A stretch of 64,000 nt of DNA from Reddybacter sp041277045. GTDB taxonomy: Bacteria; Pseudomonadota; Gammaproteobacteria; Pseudomonadales; Porticoccaceae. A program made the position numbers and the translations under genes. Shown here one piece after another: positions 44,563 through 54,622 of the stretch. The notes beneath the pieces are model-generated. The model saw only the letters and a program-made list of their open reading frames with translations, was not told the DNA's origin and searched no databases. Where the stretch lies: positions 1,364,001 through 1,428,000 of the forward strand of contig JBGFSY010000001.1 of NCBI GenBank assembly GCA_041277045.1, in the 5' to 3' direction. Position 1 is the stretch's first letter; every line of letters begins with the position of its first letter.

Positions 44563-45015
44563 TTAAGCAAGATATTTTAAGCAGGCCTTAATAGATGCGT
44601 CGCAGCTCTCAGCCATGGTTTTACAAATCGGGTGCTTGGCGGCGTGCTTATTACATTCATCGCGACAGTCGGCACAGATATCGGCACAGACCTTGACCAG
44701 CGCTTTATCGTGAGCAGAACCGTTAGTGAGCACTTCGACCAGAGCATTACAGGAGGCGATAGTATTTCTCACCTCTAACAAACATTGGGTAAGACTGAGA
44801 TCATCAGACTGCGGGCTCTGGTAAATATAGGCCTTGCAGGCCTGGCCGGTACTGATACATTCCTCGGCAGAGGCGATCAGTTCTTTAGAATAGCTGGCGC
44901 CGTGTTGGGCGTGGGCATTGCCGGCCAATAGCTTAGGACTAAGGCTGACGGCCGATGCCGCAGCGAACAGGCCTAAAAATTGGCGTTTAGAAAGAGCGGT
45001 ATCTGATGTTTTCAT
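44563..45015 (-). CDS. Csp-type four-helix-bundle copper storage protein
   Basis: A 150-residue protein. The N-terminus (SKRQFLGLFAAASAVSLSPK) is a Tat-like signal with KR instead of RR, ending at AHA. The mature part has 11 cysteines spaced on helices (CISTGQAC, CLLEVRNTIASC, CADICADCRDEC, CKTMAESCDASIKACL), as in Csp copper storage proteins (DUF326). These hold many Cu(I) ions inside a four-helix bundle. Export fits a periplasmic copper buffer. It faces the lipocalin-like gene and diverges from rsmI. Confidence 0.88.
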   Translation of the reverse strand: MKTSDTALSKRQFLGLFAAASAVSLSPKLLAGNAHAQHGASYSKELIASAEECISTGQACKAYIYQSPQSDDLSLTQCLLEVRNTIASCNALVEVLTNGSAHDKALVKVCADICADCRDECNKHAAKHPICKTMAESCDASIKACLKYLA

Positions 45016-45212
45016 GTCTTGCCCCTTTGTTATTGTTACCTTATTTTGGACTGCGAACTTGAGTGCAGTGTAAAAAAGTAAAAAAAATAAACAGAGTCCA
45101 CGACAAAGACGAATGACAAACTTGTGTCACGTATTGTCGGGCAGTTTCGTACAGGGGTTTTTAGCGTGATGCTGCTGTATCCTAGCGCAATATTCACAGC
45201 TGAGATGAGCTT

Positions 45213-46052
45213 ATGGCGGGAACACTTTTTGTGGTGGCAACACCCATCGGCAATATGGACGATATCAGTGCCCGCGCCGTATCTGTATTACAGTCGGTCG
45301 ATTTAATTGCGGCTGAAGATACGCGCCACAGTGGCCGCTTAATGAGCCACTTCCAGATCACCACGCCACTGGTGGCTTATCACGATCATGGCAGCGAGGC
45401 CCAGGGCGAGCGTATTTTTGCCGCTTTGGATGGGGGGCAAGATGTCGCCCTAATTTCCGATGCCGGTACACCTTTGGTCTCAGACCCCGGCTATCGACTG
45501 GTACGTAGTGCGCGCGAGAGAGTGTATAGAGTCATACCTCTACCCGGTGCCTGCGCGGCAATTACCGCCCTCAGTGCCGCCGGCTTGCCCAGTGATCGCT
45601 TTTGCTTTGAGGGCTTTTTACCCGCTAAACAAAGTCAGCGCTGCAAGGCGCTGGCCTTGTTGGCAAACGAGCCGCGCACCTTGATCTTTTATGAAGCCCC
45701 TCATCGTATTGTCGCCATGGTTGAAGACCTTATTGATGTTTTTGGTGCTGAGCGTGAAGTCACGCTGGCCCGCGAAATAACCAAGACCTATGAGACTGTG
45801 CTCAACGGAAATTTGAGCGAATTACTCGCACAAATAAAAAACGATTTAAACCAACAAAAAGGTGAGATGGTGCTGGTGGTGCGTGGTTTTGACGGCCAAA
45901 TAAAAAGTGCTAAGGAGCAGGAAGAAGAGCGTGTATTAAAGCTGCTGTTGGTCGACTTGCCCGTCAAGCAGGCGGCAAGTCTGGCGGCAAAAATATGTGG
46001 TGCCCAGCGCAATGCGCTGTATAAAAAAGCACTCGCTTTGAAAGATATGTAA
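45213..46052 (+). CDS. rsmI: 16S rRNA (cytidine-1402-2'-O)-methyltransferase RsmI
   Basis: A 279-residue match to RsmI: GTLFVVATPIGNMDDIS at the N-terminus, VDLIAAEDTRHSGRLMSHF, then ALISDAGTPLVSDPGYRLV and the FYEAPHRI motif. It methylates the ribose of C1402 of 16S rRNA, using SAM. Length is normal. In most gammaproteobacteria it is divergently adjacent to lpoA; here a monooxygenase island lies between them. Confidence 0.96.
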   Translation: MAGTLFVVATPIGNMDDISARAVSVLQSVDLIAAEDTRHSGRLMSHFQITTPLVAYHDHGSEAQGERIFAALDGGQDVALISDAGTPLVSDPGYRLVRSARERVYRVIPLPGACAAITALSAAGLPSDRFCFEGFLPAKQSQRCKALALLANEPRTLIFYEAPHRIVAMVEDLIDVFGAEREVTLAREITKTYETVLNGNLSELLAQIKNDLNQQKGEMVLVVRGFDGQIKSAKEQEEERVLKLLLVDLPVKQAASLAAKICGAQRNALYKKALALKDM

Positions 46053-46295
46053 GCTATAGTCAATATAAAGCTGGTGGTGAGCATAGCCTCCGGTAGTTTA
46101 TTTTTTTGATAGTCGCTCGAAAAAAATTGAATCTACTTTATTGGGCGTGGGTTACAACCCTAAGGGGCTGCTGGGTTAGAACGAATAGGTGTGTTTTTAA
46201 TGCTGCTGTCTACAGCTTGGACCTTTTTAGCAGAGACGGGTAGTGAATCCAATAACTAAAATTTTGCTATAGGCACTAGTTTTTTGTCATCAATG
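46053..46295. other. Gap after rsmI with no recognisable gene
   Basis: I looked for RNase P RNA, which follows rsmI in some relatives, but no matching core sequence was seen. The stretch is non-coding or decayed. Confidence 0.4.
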
Positions 46296-46725
46296 TAGAG
46301 GTGGATGTCGGTATTAATACCCAGCTTGGCCCCAGCGTGACTAAATTAGACTTGGACTTTGATGACGTCAATAAGGCCATGGACAGCGCAGCAGGTATTG
46401 CCGGCTTTGCGTAAAAAGGTGATTGGATAATTAATTATGCGCTGGGAAGGCTCAAGCTGGAAGGAGAGACGGGCCAAGAAGATTAAATTTTAGCACATCA
46501 GTTCTGGATAATAATCTTGAACACACGCTTTCTGTTACAGGCTTAAGTATCTATGCTGGCTTGCGTTACACCGATCACGAGTTGGATTTTAAAGGTCCTG
46601 CAATCAATCGAACACTAGATGAAGACTGGGTAGATGTTTATGTAGACCTGGCCTATGTGACTGGTATCTTTATGATAACGATGAGTTTGGTTTAAGCCTG
46701 GGCATCACCTATCTTTGGTAGGCTT
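46296..46725 (+). pseudogene. Decayed outer-membrane protein gene
   Basis: Fragments in different frames read VDVGINTQLGPSVTKLDLDF with DDVNKAMDSAAG, then GDWIINYALGRLKLEGETG, then LSIYAGLRYTDHELDFKGPA and EDWVDVYVDLAYVTG. They look like alternating strands of a beta-barrel protein. Several frameshifts and stops separate them, and no start is clear. It is best read as the remains of an outer-membrane protein of unknown type, lying before the DUF3604 gene. Confidence 0.5.
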
Positions 46726-46826
46726 GTTTAGCTGTCGAGCGATGAGTGCATTTAAGGGTAGGGGTGGTGAGAAAACCACTCGCTAGCGAATGCGAATAAT
46801 TTTAAGCATGTTTAAAAGGAAGAGAC

Positions 46827-48782
46827 ATGAAAATAAAAAACGCAGCACGATACAGCTCAAGAACTAACCTGGCCCTCTCCGTGGCTCTGGTTTGAAGTCA
46901 GGGGGCTTATGCCGCCGGTGGTGGTTTGGTCACTGACGACACATCATCCCTGTATTCGGCCGGTGAAAAGCAAACGTATTCGCCCTATGCGCAGCGCGAT
47001 TTTCCCGATACCCCGCTGTGGGGTGATACCCATTTGCACACCGCTATTTCCTTTGATGCTGGCGCTTTTGGTGCCACCTTGTTACCGCCCGATGCCTACC
47101 GTTTCGCCAGGGGTGAAGAGGTGGTTTCATCGACGGGCCAGCCAGTCCGGTTATCTCGCCCGCTGGATTTTCTGGTGGTGGCCGACCACTCGGACAATAT
47201 GGGCCTGTTTCCTGAATTGCAGCCTGGTGCCGCTTTTGTTATGGCCAGTGAAAAGGGCCGACGCTGGAATGACATGATCAATGCCGGTGGTCAGGAAGGC
47301 GTAAAAGCCGCCGCCGAAATCATTCAGGATTTTTCGCAGGGCAAGTTTCCCAAAGAGCTGGAATCACTCCCAGGCACAAGCCTTTATCGCAATACCTGGG
47401 ACAACATTATTGATGCTGCCGAAAAGGCGAATGATCCTGGACATTTCACCGCCTTCATCGGTTATGAGTGGACCTCCCTCGATAAAGGCAATAATTTGCA
47501 CCGCGTCGTGATGTATCGAGATAACGCAGACCGTGCAAAATTGCTTGAGCCTTTTACTGCGGGACCTCCCGGCAGCACAGATCCCCTCGAACTGTGGAAA
47601 TGGATGGATAGATACGAGGAAAAAACGGCCGGACAGGTGCTGGCCATTGCCCATAACGGCAACTTGAGCAACGGGGTTATGTTCCCGGAAATAAAAACCT
47701 TTAAAGGGAAAAAACTGAGTAAAAAATACGTTGAAACTCGGGCTAAACGCGAGCGCCTCTATGAGGCAACGCAAATTAAGGGCGATGGAGAGACGCATCC
47801 TTTCCTCTCTAAAAATGATGAGTTCGCCGACTACGAAACCTGGGATATTGGCAACCTTGATATTAGTGAGTTAAAAATCAATACAATGCTAAAAGGCGAA
47901 TACGCCCGTTCCGCCTTAAAAATTGGTTTAAAACTTGAGAAAAAACTAGGCACTAATCCCTACAAATTCGGCATGATTGGCTCAACCGATAGCCACACGG
48001 GTTTAGCGACCGCTCAGGAAGACAACTTTTTTGGTAAACACTCCGGGGGTGAACCTAATAAAGATCGCTACCTTCACCCGATGGCCAAAGTCGCGAAGGG
48101 TGAATACAAAGGTTATGCGCCCGTGGCGTCCGGTTATGCAGCCGTATGGGCCGAAGAAAATACCCGCGCATCGATCTTTGACGCCATGCAGCGTAAAGAA
48201 ACTTATGCAACGACCGGTAGTCGTATGCTGGTACGATTTTTCGGCGGCTGGGATTGTGATAAAAAGGATGCCAACAGCCGACAACCGGCCCGAGCGGGTT
48301 ACGCCAAAGGCGTACCCATGGGCGCAGACCTACCCCCTCAGCCCGAAGGCAAGAAGGCACCCTCCTTTCTTGTCGCCGCACGAAAAAACGGCATCGGCGG
48401 CAACCTTGATCGCATCCAGATTATTAAAGGTTGGATGGATAAAAAGGGTGAGCTACATGAGAAAATTTACAATGTTGTATGGTCTGGTGATCGCACGCTC
48501 AATGCGAAAGGTAAGCTATCTGCTGTTGGCAATACGGTGGATGTCGCCAATGCGATTTGGACCAATACCATCGGTGATCCCGAGCTGATAAGCGTCTGGA
48601 CTGATCCCGATTTCGATGCCGGGCAAAGTGCATTTTATTACACCCGTGTTATTGAGATCCCCACACCCCGCTGGACGGCATACGAGTCGAAATACTATAA
48701 AATCACTATGCCGAAAGATGTGCCGATGACTACCACCGAGCGGGCTTACACATCACCGATTTGGTACACCCCGAAGAGTTAA
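46827..48782 (+). CDS. DUF3604 family protein, in-frame TGA inside signal peptide
   Basis: From residue 34 the protein is a full DUF3604 member of about 620 residues: WGDTHLHTAISFDAGAFG, FLVVADHSDNMG, FTAFIGYEWTS, VLAIAHNGNLSNG and IGSTDSHTGLA hold the conserved metal-ligand-type His and Asp residues of a PHP-like hydrolase. A good AAGGAAGAG site precedes ATG 46827, whose frame gives the signal MKIKNAARYSSRTNLALSVA then LV. That frame meets TGA at 46893-46895 before AYA-AGG, the likely cleavage site. An internal start near 46926 would lose the signal. The stop may be a mutation or base error. It groups with parvulin and HupE genes. Confidence 0.85.
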
Positions 48783-48803
48783 ACTCCTTAAGTAGCTGAG
48801 CAT

Positions 48804-48840
48804 CCAAACGGAGCACATCGTCGCTCCGTTTGGTATTTTT
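48804..48840 (+). terminator. Strong hairpin with T run between DUF3604 and parvulin genes
   Basis: An 11-bp perfect stem CCAAACGGAGC/GCTCCGTTTGG with an 8-nt loop is followed by TATTTTT. It lies only 5 bp before the next ATG, so it may act as a terminator, an attenuator or an mRNA processing hairpin. Confidence 0.75.
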
Positions 48841-48845
48841 ACACC

Positions 48846-49706
48846 ATGGATAAATCAAAATTACCTGCATTGTTATACGAACCCCTATTACATTTTTTGG
48901 TGTTAGGGGCAGCGCTGTTTATTGTTTTTGGTCTGCTTAATGATGCCGATACCGCGTCCGATAAGCGTATCGTCATTACTCAGGTGGATCTGGATGGGCT
49001 TGCAGCTAGATGGCTGAAAAGTCGGGACAGGCCGCCGTCGGCTGAGGAGCAAGAACAACAGCTGGAGTATTTCATTCGACAACAAGTACTCGCCCGTGAA
49101 GCGGTAGCTCTAGGCCTTGATAAAGATGATGCTGTGGTGCGAAATCGTTTGGCAAAAAAAATGCAGTACTTGTTTAATGATCTGAGTTTTATTCCAGAGC
49201 CCAGTGATGGTGAACTCAATGCCTACCTTAACCAGCATGCGGTAAATTTTACGGAACCAGCGGGTATAAGTTTCCAGCAGATATTTTTTGATTCTAAGCT
49301 TCGTAATCACATTGCGATAAAAGACGCTGCACACTTGATAAACCAATTAAGGGCAACACAGGGCGTGATCGACACTATCAACTTTGGCGATCGGTCTTTG
49401 CTGCCTTCTGAGTTTAAAGGGGGAAGGGAGAGTCAGGTGGCGGGAATATTCGGCTCAGTATTTGCGAAAAAAGTTTTTTTATTGTCTGTGAATTCCTGGC
49501 AGGGGCCTGTTGAGTCGGAGTATGGTGCGCACCTTGTTTATATTCTTGCGCGTACTGATGCGCGGCTGCCGCCGCTCAATAAGATTCGTGAACGTGTGAC
49601 TCGTGAATGGCAGCGTACAAAACAACATGCGGCGAATGAAGCTTTTTATCAAAGCCTGTATCAGGCTTATGAGATAGTTGTCGATGCCACTGTTGCGACT
49701 GAATAG
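48846..49706 (+). CDS. Membrane-anchored parvulin-type peptidylprolyl isomerase
   Basis: A 286-residue protein with one N-terminal membrane segment (LLHFLVLGAALFIVFGLL). A SurA/PpiC-like helical region follows (EQQLEYFIRQQVLAREAVAL), then a degraded parvulin domain (ISFQQIFFDSK to GPVESEYGAHLVYIL). It would act in the periplasm on folding proteins. It is followed 16 bp later by the HupE gene and preceded by DUF3604, an arrangement I recall from other marine bacteria. The strong hairpin upstream sits against its ribosome site. Confidence 0.85.
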   Translation: MDKSKLPALLYEPLLHFLVLGAALFIVFGLLNDADTASDKRIVITQVDLDGLAARWLKSRDRPPSAEEQEQQLEYFIRQQVLAREAVALGLDKDDAVVRNRLAKKMQYLFNDLSFIPEPSDGELNAYLNQHAVNFTEPAGISFQQIFFDSKLRNHIAIKDAAHLINQLRATQGVIDTINFGDRSLLPSEFKGGRESQVAGIFGSVFAKKVFLLSVNSWQGPVESEYGAHLVYILARTDARLPPLNKIRERVTREWQRTKQHAANEAFYQSLYQAYEIVVDATVATE

Positions 49707-49722
49707 TGTTGGAAGACAGGTG

Positions 49723-50716
49723 ATGATATCGCAAATTATTTGTGGATTTGCTTTATTGTTGCTCGCCAGTTGGTCTGTTGCTGATGAAGTTCGACCCAGG
49801 CTACCTGGAATTAAATGAGCGAGGAGAAAATACGTTTTCTGTTGTTTTTAAAGTTCCGAAAAACAAAAAAACAAAAAAACAATATTTACTCGTCGACGTT
49901 GAATTTCCCGCTGGCTGTATTGCTAAATCAAATGTTATTTCACAATCAATTAATGGTGCTGTGTTACAGCGCTGGTATATCCAGTGTGGGGATAAGCTTG
50001 TTGGTCGGCGAATATCAATTAAAGGTCTGGCTATGAGTAATACCGATATCTTACTGCGACTAAAATGGCTAGATGGCTCCGTAGCAACGGCACTGCTTAA
50101 GCCTGCTCACCCTTTCTATGAGATCCCTGTTAAGAGTAATGTTATTGAAATTGCGGCCACTTATCTCCTGCTCGGCACAGAACATATCCTTGAAGGTATT
50201 GATCATTTACTGTTTGTCTTTGCTCTCTTATTGATTGTTAAAAGTAAGCGTTGCTTAGTCGCCACGCTTACGGCTTTTACTTTTGCTCACAGCATTACAC
50301 TAAGTATGGCTACTCTGGGCCTGGTGCATGTGCCTCAACAACCTGTTGAAGCGGCGATTGCATTAAGTATCTTATTTCTAGCCGTGGAGCTGATCCATGG
50401 CAAACAAGGTAAGTCGGGTATGGCAGAGAAATGGCCCTGGCTTGTGGCCTTTGTTTTTGGTTTATTGCACGGCTTTGGTTTTGCAGGGGCTCTGGCTGAA
50501 ATTGGTTTGCCACAACAAGCTATTCCCTTGGCACTGGTGTTTTTTAATCTCGGCGTTGAATTGGGGCAGTTATTGTTTGTCACCACTGTGTTTATATTGT
50601 CTCGGGTGCTGAGACTAAAGCAATGTGCTTTTTTTCAGCGAGCAGAGGACGCACTTATCTATGGAATTGGTGGGTTTTCATCCTATTGGTTAATTGAGCG
50701 AATAATGTTTTTTTAG
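49723..50716 (+). pseudogene. HupE/UreJ-family transporter with a one-base frameshift
   Basis: The start ATG 49723 gives a signal peptide MISQIICGFALLLLASWSVA and DEVRP, then the frame is lost. Removing the A at 49798 joins it to GYLELNERGENTFSVVFKVP and the rest of a 330-residue HupE/UreJ protein. The membrane part has the family motif LLLGTEHILEGIDHLLFVFA and GLLHGFGFAGAL. HupE-type proteins import nickel or cobalt, or act as general metal permeases. An alternative start at 49742 gives the long frame without a proper signal. The error could be in the assembly. Confidence 0.82.
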
Positions 50717-50771
50717 ATTTAAACTGCAGCCTTTTGAGAATATGTCCCAAATCGCTACACATTTGTGTTGT

Positions 50772-50903
50772 TTTGTTGTAAGGGATTTCGTATCGCGTCT
50801 TTTTCGGGTTAGACTCCGCCGCTGATTTATTTATGAAAATAATGAGGTGGTACATGCTGCAGTTGTCTAAGACTGGGTCCGGTCGGATTCCCTTTAAATT
50901 TTT
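50772..50903. repeat. Shared leader, copy 1 (TonB receptor)
   Basis: From TTTGTTGTA through ATGAAAATAATGAGGTGGTA to the first 16 codons, this segment matches 54928-55059, with the same 61-bp spacing between the two motifs. The encoded leader LSKTG(S/F)GRIP(F/S)KF is shared by two otherwise unrelated proteins, so the 5' control region was copied. Confidence 0.8.
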
Positions 50904-53034
50904 AAAGGATAAAATATCACGAGACAGTCGAATCAATTTTAACCAGGCCCTTGTTGGGCATAGCGCACTATTAATAGCCACCGCAATGTCAAGCCCAGTG
51001 ATGGCAGCTACTGAAAATGAAAAATCAGCGATAACCGAAGAAATTGCAGTGTATGGCCGACCACTGGAAACCCAGAGTTTTACGGGTAGTCGACTTGGCC
51101 TGAGCGTGATGGGAACCCCTGCGACCGTTGAAATTATTAGTGGTGAGACTATTCGCGAACGCCTCGATACTAGCGTGCTGGAGGCCGTCACGCGTAGTGC
51201 TGGCTTCACCAGTGAAGGTAATCCGGGCAACGGTGGCCAGAGCATCGCGGCTCGAGGCTTTCGTGGCGAAGGTGCGGTGACCAAGTTGTTTGACGGCACC
51301 AATTATTATACGGCGGCGGGCACCCTCACCTTTCCGTTTGACACCTGGGGTGTTGAGCGCATTGAGATATTGAAGGGGCCGTCCTCGGTATTGTATGGCG
51401 AGGGCGGTATCGGCGGCGCCATCAATGTCATTCCCAAAAGGCCAGAACAGGAGCGTAGTGGGAAAGTCCGGCTGACGATGGGCGAGGACGACACGACATT
51501 TGTGGGTATCGACCTGACGGGGGGGCTGACGGATACGCTGGCCTATCGGCTGAATTACAGCAATAGCCAGTCGGATAACTGGATAGAAAATGGTGACAGT
51601 GATGCCGATATGCTGTCATTGGCGCTGCGCTGGCAGGCGAGTGACAACCTTATTTTGAGCGCGCGCTATGATTATGGCGACCAAGAGCCGATGCAATATT
51701 TTGGTATTCCGGTCGTTGATGGCGATTTTGCCCAGGGTTTGGATGAGGCAAACTTTAATGTCGGTGATGCCGATGTCAGCTATGAAGATCAGGCTTTTCG
51801 TCTCAAGGCGGAGTGGGCAATTTCTGAATCGATTGCCATGGAAGCGGAGGTCTACCGACTGAAGACTAAACGTTTTTGGAAGAATGCAGAATTTTACAGC
51901 CTCGATGACACCACGGGGCTGGTCGATCGTTTCGACCCCCTAGTGATTGGGCACGATATGGAGCACGACGGCGTTCGCACCAATTTTGTTTTTAATAATG
52001 AACTCGGTGGCCACAAGCTGCGCAACTCTCTTGGCTTTGAAGTTAACGATATTGATTTTGAACGGCCCTCTAACTTTGGTCCGGCTAACCCTAACCCCAT
52101 CGACTGGGGTGGCGATTTTGATACCATCGACCCCAATAACTTTGATCCCGGCACCTTGTCTGATTTAACCGACGCCAATGTCATGTTGGATAATGTGTCC
52201 GACGTCGAGCAATATGCTGTGTTCACCGAAAGCCACTATCAGGCCAGCGATAAACTGGCCATCGTCGTGGGCCTGCGCTTCGAAGACGTTGAGACGAACT
52301 ATAAGCGATTCGGACGCGACCCTATTCATCAATCTGTCGATGAAGTGACCGGTCGGTTCGGGCTAGTTTACGATGTCAATGAAGCAACAGCGCTTTATGC
52401 ACAATATGGCACGGGGGCCACCCATCCCAGCAATAGTATTGTCACCGCGTCAGCCAGTAACCGCGAATCTGATTTTATTAAGAGCGAACAAGTTGAGGTA
52501 GGCATTAAGCAGCAGTTGATGGACGGGCGTTTACAATGGACCCTGGCCTTGTTTGACATCGTTAAAAATGACCTGGTTGAAGATGACCCGGATTCGGGGA
52601 ACCCAGGGGACAAGATTGTTATTCCCGAGCAAACGTCCCAGGGCTTCGAGCTTGGCTTTAACTTTTTGGTAAGCCCTTCTCTGCAGGTTTACGGTAATGG
52701 CAGCCTGCTGGAAGCTGACACGGATTCTGGTGTTGCGCCTAGCTATATACCTGAAAAAACCGCCAATCTGGGCGTCAAATGGCGAGCCCATGAGAAGCTT
52801 CAATTGATTGCCGATGCGCGCTACGTGGGTGAGCGTTTTCATCCCAGCATCCCAATTCCCTCCTATACAGTGGTCGACGCGTCGGCCCGCATCTACCTCA
52901 GTGATAGCTATTCAATGACGCTGAGGGCGGACAATCTTACCGATGAGGAATATGCCTCAGCTTCCTATTATTCTTCAACTTGGCTGATCGGCAAGCCGCG
53001 GACATTTAGCGTGACGGCTGACTACAGCTTCTAA
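50854..53034 (+). CDS. TonB-dependent siderophore-type outer-membrane receptor
   Basis: A 726-residue receptor. The start is set at ATG 50854 because GAGGTGG lies 4-10 nt upstream and the leader matches the copy at 55010. A 45-residue extended signal region (ending SSPVMAA) comes first, then the plug domain (VERIEILKGPSSVLYGEGGI and GGAINVIP). The 22-strand barrel, ending TFSVTADYSF, follows. The plug order resembles FhuA/FpvA-like receptors. A PepSY-type gene follows, as in many iron-uptake loci. No clear Fur box was seen. Confidence 0.93.
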   Translation: MLQLSKTGSGRIPFKFLKDKISRDSRINFNQALVGHSALLIATAMSSPVMAATENEKSAITEEIAVYGRPLETQSFTGSRLGLSVMGTPATVEIISGETIRERLDTSVLEAVTRSAGFTSEGNPGNGGQSIAARGFRGEGAVTKLFDGTNYYTAAGTLTFPFDTWGVERIEILKGPSSVLYGEGGIGGAINVIPKRPEQERSGKVRLTMGEDDTTFVGIDLTGGLTDTLAYRLNYSNSQSDNWIENGDSDADMLSLALRWQASDNLILSARYDYGDQEPMQYFGIPVVDGDFAQGLDEANFNVGDADVSYEDQAFRLKAEWAISESIAMEAEVYRLKTKRFWKNAEFYSLDDTTGLVDRFDPLVIGHDMEHDGVRTNFVFNNELGGHKLRNSLGFEVNDIDFERPSNFGPANPNPIDWGGDFDTIDPNNFDPGTLSDLTDANVMLDNVSDVEQYAVFTESHYQASDKLAIVVGLRFEDVETNYKRFGRDPIHQSVDEVTGRFGLVYDVNEATALYAQYGTGATHPSNSIVTASASNRESDFIKSEQVEVGIKQQLMDGRLQWTLALFDIVKNDLVEDDPDSGNPGDKIVIPEQTSQGFELGFNFLVSPSLQVYGNGSLLEADTDSGVAPSYIPEKTANLGVKWRAHEKLQLIADARYVGERFHPSIPIPSYTVVDASARIYLSDSYSMTLRADNLTDEEYASASYYSSTWLIGKPRTFSVTADYSF

Positions 53035-53045
53035 ACACCTGCCAA

Positions 53046-53082
53046 CACCGGTTCATCCATTCTACGAATGGCTGGGCCGGTG
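53046..53082 (+). other. Nested hairpin between receptor and PepSY genes
   Basis: CACCGG pairs with CCGGTG and encloses CCATTC/GAATGG around a 3-nt loop. There is no proper T run, so it is more likely an mRNA processing or partial-stop structure than a full terminator. Confidence 0.4.
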
Positions 53083-53113
53083 GCTTTGTTCCGGCTACAG
53101 GTACTGAAATCCA

Positions 53114-54622
53114 ATGAAATTTAAAACAGCCCTATACCTAAGCCACCGTTGGTTGGGCATTGGTATGTGCCTATTGATTGCCATGTGGTTTGCTACCGGC
53201 ATGGTGATGATGTATGTCAGTTTTCCAGAGCTGAGTAAACAAGAACGCTACGCAGGGCTGGCGAATCTAAACCCCGAACATATTGTATTTTCGTCCTCAG
53301 CGCTGCTCGCCAGTGCGCCACAGGATGCGTTGTTGGAGCGCCTGGTATTAAGCAGTGTGGGAACAAGGCCGATTTATCTCCTCAAGCTGGAAGGGCAGGC
53401 ATGGCGGGGTATGTATGCAGACTCGGGGCTGCCACTGACAGATTTTAGCGCCGCTGCGGCAACCGCTTCGGCCTTGCACTTTTATCAATTACAACATCCG
53501 GGACAGCGGGTGCAAGCCAAGCACCTTCGAACCCTGGAAATGGATCAATGGACGGTTTCTAGCGGGCTATCCGACCACCGACCCCTGCATTTAGTGTCGT
53601 TTGATGACCCGGCAAGCACCCAGCTTTACGTGTCCTCACGCACCGGCCAGGTGGTTCGAGATACCACGCGTCGAGAACGCCTTTGGAATTGGGTGGGGGC
53701 AAACCTGCATTGGATTTATCCTTTACAGCTACGCCAACATACGAACCTGTGGGTTAACGTGATTATTACCCTGTCCTTGATCGGTTTGCTGACCATCATT
53801 AGTGGGGGGGTAATCGGCTTCCTACGGTTGCGCTTCAAGCGCCGGTATCGAGGTAAGTCTATTACCCCTTATAGAGGGATATATAAATATCATCACGTCC
53901 TCGGTTTGGCGAGCCTGGTATTTCTCACGACCTTTATGTTTAGTGGCTTAATGTCGATGAGCCCCTGGGGCTTATTCGATGCCCGCAGCAGTTTCACCGA
54001 GCAACTTCTGCGCTATCAATTGAACGATGAATCAGTAAAGTCAGAGCCGGTCTATTCAACGATTGCTGAGCTTCAGTACATGCTGGGGCAAGATCAAAAT
54101 ATTGCAACGAAGGAAATGACCTGGCATTGGATTGCTGGTGAATCTCACGTCTCCTTAAACAGTACTGAGCAACCATCACGGTATGTCCTTACCGGGGCAG
54201 AAGGCAGGGCGCTTGAAGGGACGTCCCTTGAAGGGAAAATTCAACAACGTATTAGTAGTCTGATTCCCAATGCAGAGATTCTCAGTCAGCATCGCCTTGA
54301 AGAATACGATAGCTACTATTACTCCCATCATGAGCGCTTCCGTCCCCTGCCCATACTACGTGTTAAGTTTTCCGATCAGGAATCGACCTGGTTTCATATC
54401 GACCTGTTGACCGGTCAAATACTCTCGCGCTTGACGTATAAGAACCGTGTGGGGCGTTGGTTGTATAACGGCCTGCACAGTTTGGATTTTGCGGTATTGA
54501 TCAATAATCGGCCGGTTTGGGATTTACTCCTTCTCACTCTGTGCAGTATAGGTTTGGTGTTTTCGGTGACGTCGCTAGTATTGGGCTGGGGGCGTCTAAG
54601 AAAGCGTATCAAAGCGATTTAG
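53114..54622 (+). CDS. PepSY-domain inner-membrane protein
   Basis: A 502-residue membrane protein with about four membrane segments. It begins TALYLSHRWLGIGMCLLIAM, the N-terminal helix with the His-Arg-Trp-Leu-Gly motif of PepSY-associated proteins. It continues with LWVNVIITLSLIGLLTIISG and a helix near residue 270 (YHHVLGLASLVFLTTFMFSG). The last is SIGLVFSVTSLVLGWG. Such proteins often sit beside siderophore receptors and may reduce or release metal from the chelate. It follows the receptor gene by 80 bp and is likely cotranscribed. Confidence 0.88.
   Translation: MKFKTALYLSHRWLGIGMCLLIAMWFATGMVMMYVSFPELSKQERYAGLANLNPEHIVFSSSALLASAPQDALLERLVLSSVGTRPIYLLKLEGQAWRGMYADSGLPLTDFSAAAATASALHFYQLQHPGQRVQAKHLRTLEMDQWTVSSGLSDHRPLHLVSFDDPASTQLYVSSRTGQVVRDTTRRERLWNWVGANLHWIYPLQLRQHTNLWVNVIITLSLIGLLTIISGGVIGFLRLRFKRRYRGKSITPYRGIYKYHHVLGLASLVFLTTFMFSGLMSMSPWGLFDARSSFTEQLLRYQLNDESVKSEPVYSTIAELQYMLGQDQNIATKEMTWHWIAGESHVSLNSTEQPSRYVLTGAEGRALEGTSLEGKIQQRISSLIPNAEILSQHRLEEYDSYYYSHHERFRPLPILRVKFSDQESTWFHIDLLTGQILSRLTYKNRVGRWLYNGLHSLDFAVLINNRPVWDLLLLTLCSIGLVFSVTSLVLGWGRLRKRIKAI

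Noticed and set aside
46053..46300. RNase P RNA after rsmI
   Set aside because: The conserved GAGGAAAGTCCGGGC-type core is not present.
46893..46895. Selenocysteine or Trp recoding of in-frame TGA codons
   Set aside because: No SECIS-like hairpin follows, and TGA is the normal stop of intact genes here, such as the AcnX small subunit and fdsG.
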